Source: Vermamoeba vermiformis | Lineage: Eukaryota; Tubulinea; Echinamoebida | NCBI GenBank assembly: GCA_045837725.1 | Contig: JBEWZL010000126.1 | Location: 1 to 64,000 of the forward strand | Direction of reading: 5' to 3' | DNA: 64,000 bases | Shown here: in pieces, positions 56,034 to 64,000 of the stretch | Layout: every line of letters starts with the position of its first letter | Numbering within the stretch: the stretch's first letter is position 1 | Position numbers and translations under genes: made by a program | The notes under the pieces: model-generated | The model's database searches: none | What the model saw: only the letters and a program-made list of their open reading frames with translations | What the model was told of the DNA's origin: nothing

Positions 56034-58495
56034 ATGCTAAATTCTTGCATCAAAGTAATTGACCTGGCAGATAATAGATCTGCTGAGATCCCCACTTGGT
56101 AAGCGAGTAATTATAATGGTGTTACGGTAATAACCACATTTTGAAGGAGACTTAAGAATGAAGAGGTCTTACGACTTGCAGATCTGGCAGAGTACTTTCC
56201 TGGAGCTACCGGTAAGCAAAACTTTTGAACTTAAGTTCGGTTACTAACAAACACAAAGGCTTGTATTCGGAGCTTCAGGATCAGCGTACGGAACTCAAGC
56301 AGTACCTGTCTTACACGGGAGAACCTCACTTAAACAACTTGAACTTCTACCTCGCAAAGCCGGAGGAAGGCTGGCAATCTCAATACTTCGTGACGTACGA
56401 GACAGGTAACTCGTCATAATTGATTATTTAAGATTCTAAAAATAGTCGCTTTCAGTCATTCCAACCCCTACGGGTTTAGCTTTGTCCGGCGGAGGATTTC
56501 GAGCAACTTTATTCCACTTGGGTGCCTTGCAGCGTTTGGTAAGCTCGACCAATTTCGCCAATAGACCAGCACTGATCGGCTACCAGAAAGAAATAGGAGT
56601 CCTTTCCCAAGTAGGCACAGTTACTTCGGTTTCTGGCGGTAGCATCATCAGCGGTATGAGTTTTTCGTGGAAGTACGAAGTCGATACTAACGAAGTGCAG
56701 CCCTTCTTGCCGTGCACTGGAATGACTTAAAGGCTCATAATTTCTCCGAAGAGGCTTTCGACGCTCTCATTCGCCGTCCTGTGCGCAAAATCGCGGAGTA
56801 CAACTTTGCAGCACGAATTATGTTTCACCCAAAAGAAGTGTTTAAGAGGCTCTTTCCCGGCAAATCATCAACCTCTGCTACATCGTTGGCGAACGCTTAC
56901 ATAAACGCGGAGAGACAGAGTAAAGAGGCGGTGAAGGCTGAACTCCAAGCGGAATTCGAACACAACACGCTTACAAAAGCCCAAATCGATCTTCTTCAAA
57001 TGTTGGACAAAACTGGCTTTGACAAACCGCTGTCACAGGTATTTCTATAGTTATGTATTCGCCTTTATTAACCACCTTAGGCCTTGCCTGATCCGCAAGG
57101 AATGGAGGGTCCTCCACTCTTCGTATTCTGCGGTTGCGACATGCGATCTGGACGGCCTATCTACTTCACGAAACACCGTGTAAGTCATGATCTGTATGCC
57201 CCTGCGATTGTCACCCGATACCACCGCTACGATATACCAGAGGTTAGTGCATTCGCTCGCTTATTAAAACTGAGTTAACATCGAGTAGAACGAGGCTAGT
57301 ATTCTTGCAGACAAAGTAACTCTGGCTCAAGCAGTAGCTGCTTCCTCGGCGCATCCTTTTTTCGCTCAGCCGCTTAAGATTGGCTATAAAGACGCCCACC
57401 AAAAGGAGTCCGTGCTGCCTGTCATTGATGGCGGTGTTGTCGACAACATTGGTACGCATACCTTATTTTTCTTATGTGCCTAATCGTCGCTTAAGGTATC
57501 GATCCGTTGCTGCTTCCGAACGGTTACAAGTGCTTAAACAATGACCCAGCTGCCCCGCTTCCCCACGTCAACATTTTCATCAGCAACGCGGTACGTTGAC
57601 GTTTGTTTGAGGCAATGAATTAATCATAGCAAAAGGGTGCGCCTGCGCCGGAAGTTGACGAACCTAGCAACAACATCGTGGCTCGACTATTAAGATCGCT
57701 TTCTTTGGTTGGAGTGCAATCTGAGCGGTGAGTACTTTACGTTCATTGACTGGACTTGACGCTAATACATGAAATAGTCTTCGCGTCCGAATGCTGAAAG
57801 AAAATATTAACAGTAAGAAGATGTATGGCGCGTGGTGGGGTTTGAATGACTTATGGAGGTACTACCTCGCGTCCAAGGCGACTGTGAGAGATAACCAAAT
57901 AAGAGATTTAGCGCGCAATGATTTCGAGAATGACCCGGCGGCTACTGTCCAAGAAGAAGCAATTCTGAAATCTAACGAACGCAAACCAATCCAACTTCAA
58001 CCCCTGATCGACTTCCTAAATGACCCTAACAACACCTTTCTCAAATTCACCGACATTGTCAGGCCACTTGGCTCGTGGAACGAAGTGAAGGCTTTGATCC
58101 GTCTCGTGACAACATTTAGAACGGACCTCAATTACATAAATAACAAAGTATGTTTGATTCTCGAACTTTGATCCGTAGTAACGCCTCTATTATAATAGGA
58201 ACAAAACATGTTGGAATCAATGGGATATTTGATCTGCACTTACAACGTCGAGTGCTATGCCGCCCCGTTCATGAAGCGAAGAATGGTTGGTCATTGGAAT
58301 AATGTAGAATTCGATCCATATGGAAGATACAAAAGGTTCTTGCACGCACCTACAATTCGATCCGCGTTTAGTCACTCGCAAAACGTCTTTACGTCCTTCT
58401 TTCGCAACACTGTGAAACGAATTGTGAAGTCTAAAACAGACGACTCGACTTCCTTCGCGGAAAATAACGCACCAGCAAACCCTGTCGGCGCTTAA
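56034..58495 (+). CDS. patatin-like phospholipase (11 exons, 665 aa)
   Basis: Exons 56034-56098, 56147-56211, 56259-56405, 56456-56653, 56701-57038, 57081-57242, 57289-57451, 57496-57590, 57630-57727, 57778-58147 and 58199-58495 join in frame. Motifs in order: oxyanion loop LSGGGFRATLFHLGALQRL, nucleophile Ser in TSVSGGSII, and catalytic Asp in VIDGGVVDNIG. This is the serine-aspartate dyad of the patatin group; the closest look is to bacterial-type members. It should hydrolyse phospholipids or other acyl esters in the cytosol, since no signal peptide is present. Exon 1 (MLNSCIKVIDLADNRSAEIP) is a duplicate of the first exon of the 2OG oxygenase at 61608-61544, captured through the inverted duplication. 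Confidence 0.88.
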
Positions 58496-58602
58496 TTTGC
58501 AATGTTAACTTTATTTTCTACGTAAATAAATTTTGTTTCAGATCTCCGGCGCTATTTGCATCATCAGCATCAGGACCCTTATTTTAGCTTTAATAAGCCG
58601 TT

Positions 58603-58881
58603 ATGAATCATATCGACAGCATTAAGTTGCTCTACTCGAACAAAAACTTCCATCGATCAAATCGTGCGTCGGGAAAAGTTGAGCTTGATTTCGGCAATGA
58701 GCGAACGAGTATCGACAAACGAAAGCTTATATATTCTCGTACATATCCTAAAGTTTGTGGAGCTGGTAGTGGTTGCACCGCAACTATAATTGTTTCAGAG
58801 CATAACAAAGGCTACAATTTTCAGATCGGACCAAACTTTTTTCCGGAGGAAGGAGTCCTAACTCGCTATTTCGAGCTTTAA
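58603..58881 (+). CDS. small orphan open frame, 92 aa
   Basis: It runs from ATG (58603) to TAA with ordinary codon use. Cys and Gly cluster in VCGAGSGCTATIIV. It lies near the axis of the inverted duplication. No family recognised; it may be an exon of a longer gene. Confidence 0.35.
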   Translation: MNHIDSIKLLYSNKNFHRSNRASGKVELDFGNERTSIDKRKLIYSRTYPKVCGAGSGCTATIIVSEHNKGYNFQIGPNFFPEEGVLTRYFEL

Positions 58882-59510
58882 AGTGCATAATTCGTGCGCT
58901 AAAATCGTGGTATTGATAAAGATAAGCTCTGTTGTGGTCGGGTTGTTGGTGGAACAAATCCAAACTGAATAGCAAAATATTCTTTCCTCATCGTGCAAAT
59001 TGATTCATCACGCGGTAGTAGGTTATTGGGTCAATAGTTCATTCATTCGTGGATTATTGCGCGATTTACACGAGGGAGAACGAAGATCCATACAGTGAGA
59101 AGTAGTGTCGAAAATCGGATGCGCCACGAAAAAAATGAAAACTGGCTAACAAACAATAATGTTTCTCACGTCCAATGATCGACCTCTACTTGTAGTAATC
59201 AGCATTTAATGTAATTCTACAGGGGCCTTTTGTACGCACGGGACGCATTGTGAACGTGTTTAGATGGGACATGTTGCAGTCTACATATTCTGCTGTTTAT
59301 TAGGTTTTTGTATTCACGTAACCTCCTGATGACGAAACAACGATAGGTAACGCAGTGCTTAATTTAAATCAAATTAGTCCAAAATAACATACAAATTTTT
59401 TAATAGTCTTCTTGGATTTGGAAAATTACGGCATAATTTTTAAGGTTTTATTGACAATTTATTCGCAATTTTAGATTCGGTTTCAGAATTTTTTGACATC
59501 CAGCAAACAA
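58882..59510. other. intergenic region at the duplication axis
   Basis: It contains a TCATCGTGCAAATTGATTC element related to the 41.4 kb and 48.9 kb repeats. No gene is seen. Confidence 0.45.
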
Positions 59511-60623
59511 ATGGACGCACCAATCATCTTCGATATCGGCTCAGAAAATACGATGGTTGGATTTGCAGGTCCCGGATCACCTCAATTTATCTTTCCATCC
59601 TTGGTCGGCTACTCGCGAGGCAGCGGAACGCCGATCGGCCAGAAACCAAAACACGTTTACGTTGGGGACGAAGCACAAGCAAAGTGTGGCGTTCTATTGA
59701 AAGAATATCCTATTCAAAGAGGACTTGTGGCAGATTCATACTATTTGGAGAAAATTTGGCAGTATGCGTTTAAACAAAAACTCAGATGTGATCCACGAGA
59801 AAATCCTCTCATGATGCTAGAGCACCCACTAACGCCGAAACATAGTCGCGAGGAGACTATTCAAACATTTATGGAGCATTTAAACGTTCCAGCAGTGTTT
59901 TTCTCGAATCCATGTGTCGCAGCAGCACGAGCAGTTGGAGTGACATCAGGAGTGTCGCTGTGCATGGGTGGCCAGACAACGTACTGCATGGCTGTTAAGG
60001 ACGGCAAGGGCATGATGAGGACGCTGAATACGATCGATATCGGTGCTCAGGACATTACTGTTAGCCTGTCAAAGTTCTTTAAGGACAAGTACCAAGATTC
60101 ACACGTTGATACAGCGGAAGTTGCTCGCATTACGTTAGGATATGTAGCACTAGACTACGAGCATCATATACAACGTCCTGATAACGAAGTATCTTTCCCA
60201 TATGAAGCACCGGACGGTCAGATCTGGCAACTTCACAACGAGCTCTTCACTCATAATGAAGTATTATTCAAGCCTGAACTCTATGGACTCGAAAAAGATG
60301 GCATTCATCATATGGTTTATAATTCAATAATGAAATGCGACTTGGACATTCATCGCGAACTACTCCACAACATCGTGCTGTCAGGTGGTAACTCGTTGAC
60401 ACGTGGACTCGATGCACGGCTGATTAAAGAACTCAAAATACTATCACCTGAACACAGTGATCATGTGAGACTAGAACTGCTGCCTCATCGACGAAGGATT
60501 TCATTTTTTGGAGCGTCAATTTTATCAACCACACTTGGTCCTGCGGATTGGATCACAAAAGCCGAATACGACGAATTCGGTCCTTCAATAGTTCATACGA
60601 AATGCCCTATTGGAGTAATGTAG
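59511..60623 (+). CDS. divergent actin / actin-related protein, 370 aa
   Basis: A single exon; ATG at 59511 gives MDAPIIFDIGSENTMVGFAG, the actin phosphate-1 loop with changed residues (conventional: DNGSG). The second phosphate loop is NTIDIGAQDITVSL, less conserved. The adenosine region is LLHNIVLSGGNSLTRGLDAR and the C-terminus RISFFGASILSTTLGPADWI then EYDEFGPSIVHTKC. The length is that of actin, but the loops around GSG and the hydrophobic plug region differ strongly. It belongs to no standard ARP class I can name; ATP binding is plausible, polymerisation uncertain. It lacks introns and could be an old retrocopy or a fast-evolving actin. Confidence 0.85.
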   Translation: MDAPIIFDIGSENTMVGFAGPGSPQFIFPSLVGYSRGSGTPIGQKPKHVYVGDEAQAKCGVLLKEYPIQRGLVADSYYLEKIWQYAFKQKLRCDPRENPLMMLEHPLTPKHSREETIQTFMEHLNVPAVFFSNPCVAAARAVGVTSGVSLCMGGQTTYCMAVKDGKGMMRTLNTIDIGAQDITVSLSKFFKDKYQDSHVDTAEVARITLGYVALDYEHHIQRPDNEVSFPYEAPDGQIWQLHNELFTHNEVLFKPELYGLEKDGIHHMVYNSIMKCDLDIHRELLHNIVLSGGNSLTRGLDARLIKELKILSPEHSDHVRLELLPHRRRISFFGASILSTTLGPADWITKAEYDEFGPSIVHTKCPIGVM

Positions 60624-60790
60624 ATGCAATAAGCTGGTTGTTGTGTTCAGCTTAGGTTTGACACGTGTCAAAGCCAAGACAGGTGCGTCCTTTTTTTATT
60701 ACACTAAGTAGAAACGTTTATTAATTCGTAATAAATACCGATATCATATTGCAATTGTGAAACTATCAATGCCATTGGTGATTCGCTGTT

Positions 60791-61608
60791 CTAACAGCCC
60801 CCAGTATTGCCACCCTCGTGGTCGTAGAAGAACATTAAACTGTAGCGAGTCCGGTTGGCAGCATCGCCTTTTGGACGAACTACACGATGGCACACTGCCT
60901 TGAAGTGCTCTTTGGAGCGTTTCTGCAAGACATTGCCGGTGTTGACGAGAATGGCTCCATCGATTGGCGGTACATCAATGAATGAATTGTCACGAGACAT
61001 GATTTGAAGACCTCCAACATCGTCTTGGAGCAAAAGTGTCACCATGTTGCATCAGTGTGACGCGCGGTGGTGACAGCGCCTTCTGGCCCTGGATGATACA
61101 CCAGCGAACGCATATTCAAGAAGGGTTCTTCACTGAGAAAATCTTGTCGCCATGCCACAGGACGACGTCTTTCGTATTGCTCCGCCAAAGCCAAGTAGTG
61201 AAGGATGTCCAATGCCAGAGAGTTCATGTCGTGGTAGAACTCTTCCACAATGGAGTCGATGTGCATGATGCCGCGTAGTTGCTGGCTCCATCCGTCTTTG
61301 CGAATACTAAACTTGCTGTGTCGATATTGAGCCAATTCGACGCCAACTTTAGACCTGGAATCAGTTTCTTCCGGCGTCGGAAATGACTTCCAAGGCAACG
61401 GATCTTTTGTGTCTCGAATGATGCGGAACAAGTCCAACTAATCATGTGGCCTGTCACGTAGAAGAATCCAACATCTCTGTGTGCACGAGCTATTTTAGCA
61501 TGATATTGCGTAAGTGCGAAATACCGTGATTATTCTCGCTTACCAAGTGGGGATCTCAGCAGATCTATTATCTGCCAGGTCAATTACTTTGATGCAAGAA
61601 TTGAGCAT
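60791..61608 (-). pseudogene. decayed 2-oxoglutarate-Fe(II) oxygenase (isopenicillin-N-synthase-like)
   Basis: The family layout is visible in three frames: exon 1 MLNSCIKVIDLADNRSAEIP (61608-61544), RDVGFFYVTGHMI (about 61470), a middle part with EPFLNMRSLVYHPGPEG and the iron-site H-x-D in ARHTDATW (61437-61050), then LLLQDDVGGLQI and FKAVCHRVVRP with the second His and RYSL for 2-oxoglutarate (to 60791). No GT-AG intron explains the frame changes near 61433 and 61042, and the exon 1-2 junction does not keep frame either. So this is a pseudogene, unless the assembly has errors. All catalytic residues remain, so decay is recent. Confidence 0.65.
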
Positions 61609-62701
61609 AATGACGATAACTGAAGATTCAAGAAGGTGGCATTCATATTTATAGTTGACCAGGAAAATAAAACTCGCAATATTTTTACCTGATCAACCTA
61701 AAACAGTTCGGATACTAATAACGTTCTGCCATAATTGAATGACCTTTAAGAAGTTACAACGCGGAATTACGCTTACCGAATCTAAAATTGGGAGATACTA
61801 AATATAAAATAATTTCTAAAAATCATTTTCTTTCTCGTGATTAATGTAAATAGTGCAAGCATCCTCCTATAAATAATAATTGCTTGAGAATATTAGAGCG
61901 GAGTGAGCTATCTGAAAGATTTAACAATATTAGCGATTTCATTAAAATTTGGCTTTAAAAAGACTCATGAGCGTTATTAAGAGTTACTTTCCATTGTGGG
62001 AGTTAAAATGGAAGACAAAATGGTTTGGTGTTCCTTGTTGATCTGCAGAATTAAAATTGCAACACTCGATATAAAAACACCATTGTTTACTGCAGGACTG
62101 CACCGCAACGAACACAATGAAGTCAAGATTGGGCACTTCAATTTACATTATTCGTAATATAACGGCAGGTCCCGCCAAGTTTGGAATTTATTTATTTATT
62201 AATAACAAACAAGGTAACTTCTAATAATAGATCTTAAATTTAAACGGCATCTGCGATCGGATTCAACCAAGGCTATAGCAATATTTTTAATATTAATTAT
62301 AATTAAATCCAGCTCGACTCGATTAATTCCGGCGAGTGGCGCATCAACCAGTTGGTAAGTTACATATTTAAGGCAATCTAATACCAGTTTTTAATTAAGT
62401 CGATATTTCCATTGACTATTTTAAGGAAATACGACTTGAACCAATGTTATTCCGCTCTGAAATCGAAAATCGTGCCAAGACCCCAGGAATCCCTGCACGA
62501 CCCCGAATCAAGGTAAAAACAAGCAAATATATCGTTAAAAGTATAATTTGATTCAAGCGCTTGAATAATTGGATATTGAAGACGAATCGTAGAAAGTTTG
62601 ATTATTTTCTCGTTTTTGTTTGGATCGACACAAACGCTCATCGATTTATTTCAAAGACTCGTTTGCATCATCACGTTACCCTTTAATTGTTTTACGCTGC
62701 A
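61609..62701. repeat. right arm of the inverted duplication, non-coding part
   Basis: The reverse complement of 54927-56033 with scattered differences; TTATTCCGCTCTGAAATCGAA at 62441 pairs with 55171 onwards. The pairing of 56034 with 61608 and of 54926 with 62702 both put the axis at 58.81-58.82 kb. Confidence 0.75.
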
Positions 62702-64000
62702 ATGGATCAAGAGCCTGATATTGTGGCACGAGGTAAGTAGTGTCTCTCTTATTTACGAAGAACGGCATCTAATGGCAATTTTAGCTCTTATGGAGAATGC
62801 AGACCGAGATGCATGGGTACAGGAGCAGAAAACAACTGCTGAATTGCTCGAGCACTTGGATTCGAAGCTCATTACCGCCGATCTCCACACGCACTTCATG
62901 GGAATGGGAGATCACTCGTTCTGGATCGATCAAATCATGCGAAAGTACTTGTTCTCTAACAACGATAGACCACTGGAGTCATTGGAGTGGTACGGTCCGT
63001 TGTGCTTTCGCGAGTTTCCAACCCTCGAGATTATATTAAAGACTCCGGAAAAAGAAGGAAGCTATATTGCACAGTACGGCGAAGATGCCACAGTAATGGA
63101 GGTAAGAGCAACTACCGTAGGCTTACTGAGCTAATACATGTTTAGCTTCGTGACGGCGTTTATCACGCAAGACTTCATCCGACTTCGGATCCATTTACGT
63201 TCACTGTTCTTCATAACCAAATGGCAAAGGCATTTACAATACGCAACTGGGGCCTTTCTTCTCGCGTCGTGTGTGACTGGGGTGGAAATCAGCATATAGA
63301 TGTGGTATGTATCGGGTAAAATAAATTTAATCGTTTACCATTCTTAATTGTTGATAATAGGGCTCCAAGGACGAGAGTGCAAAAAATAAATGGCTGGATC
63401 TTGATTTGCGAGATCAAGATTGGAACGTCTACACGATGCTGAACTGGAAGGAATTAAAGCCAATACGGTTCTCCGCGCAACTAGTGGGGAACATTCTTCG
63501 AGCGTTCCGTGACAAAGAATGGCTCAATCTACCTTTGTCTACATCGTTATGTAAAAAGCTCTCGCGCACGTCAATGGATGCACCGCAGTGGGAATGGCAA
63601 ACGGCCCTCAATTTCACGACTGACGTAGTGTTCGACATCGACGCCTTGCGTGAATCGATGAATATAAAGCCGAACCTTGGACAAGACAATGTGGTTCACG
63701 AAATAATTGCACGTCTGGCGTTGAACCGAAATGGTAACAGTGCCCGTTACCTCAAAGAGTACATGTTCTTCAACGCGGCAACACAGCAATTCGACTATCA
63801 ATTGGGAATCACCAACACGGATCTGTGTTATCTCATGGAAGCACGCAGTGGGACAGAACTAGAAGCAAAGGCAACATTGGCTCAGATTCGCAACTGCTTC
63901 ACGATGCTCAACGTTGACGGCTCAACACCATCAAACTCTGATTTGGTTCATCGATTCAGACGCCGCTTCACACCCGAGTTCTATCCGATGCGCTTCAAGC
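62702..64000 (+). CDS. second adenosine-deaminase-like giant gene, partial at the window end
   Basis: Exons 62702-62732, 62785-63101, 63146-63304 and 63361 onwards match the first four exons of the 49165-54926 gene in sequence, phase and size; only exon 1 differs, 31 bases against 40. It starts MDQEPDIVARALMENADRDA and keeps DLHTHFMG. By eye most residues are identical to the inverted copy, with both frames intact in the visible part, so both genes are probably expressed. The gene runs off the right edge. Confidence 0.85.

Noticed and set aside
56640-56760. A frameshift in the patatin gene between GGSIISG and HWNDLK
   Set aside because: A 47-base intron (56654-56700) explains it and gives an unbroken patatin sequence.
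1-64000. Alternative genetic code, suggested by TAG at 44184 and TGA near 22305 inside coding-like runs
   Set aside because: TAA, TAG and TGA all act as natural ends of well supported genes in the window, so a local explanation is more likely.

Overview
The window is nuclear DNA of a eukaryote with compact genes. Most coding units are broken by GT-AG introns of about 45-60 bases, and I could join exons in frame for almost every multi-exon gene by hand. The kinases (HRDLGARN and HRDISARN catalytic loops), the LRR-Roc-COR kinase, the VWD domain, the F-box protein with a myristoylation start, the 7-exon aquaporin and a TTAGGG-type interstitial repeat fit a unicellular holozoan, an amoebozoan or a very small animal. 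I cannot narrow this further from sequence alone. The stop codons of the joined genes fit the standard code.

Layout. 1-2.25 kb is non-coding, with degenerate repeats built around a CGACC/GGTCG hairpin and a short telomere-like tract. 2.25-4.02 kb is a well preserved piggyBac-like DNA transposon with 36-bp terminal inverted repeats and a GTAA target duplication. 4.0-9.0 kb holds two minisatellites, a tnp2-like transposase fragment, a small coiled-coil gene and a long array of irregular short repeats, possibly the body of a CACTA/tnp2-type element. 9.2-15.6 kb carries ordinary genes: a secreted Cys-rich protein, an MDR reductase, a GH30 glycosidase and an F-box protein.

16-22 kb is the most system-like stretch. 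Five genes each have a near-identical CCAATTCGC(T/C)TT element 58-142 bp upstream of the ATG: a secreted trimeric-fibre-like protein, a zinc-ribbon/PQ-rich protein, a single-pass membrane protein, an intracellular kinase and a second zinc-ribbon protein. The last two share a similar N-terminal helical domain. I read this as a co-regulated surface/signalling cluster.

23-31 kb: aquaporin, an orphan gene, a receptor tyrosine-kinase-like protein (891 aa) and a CH-domain coiled-coil protein. 34-40 kb: a permuted papain-like hydrolase and a 1251-aa protein joining LRR, Roc, COR, kinase and OTU (deubiquitinase-type) domains. 42-48 kb: a VWD protein, a small myristoylation-type protein, and an AAA ATPase followed in the same frame, after a TAG, by an LRR tail.

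49-64 kb is a large inverted duplication with its axis near 58.82 kb. Each arm carries a giant gene coding for an adenosine-deaminase-like domain fused to a class-3-lipase-like domain; the right copy runs off the window. Between the arms lie a patatin-like phospholipase, a divergent actin and a decayed 2-oxoglutarate oxygenase. The first coding exon of the patatin and of the oxygenase is the same duplicated 65-base exon, so the inversion seems to have made a new chimeric gene.
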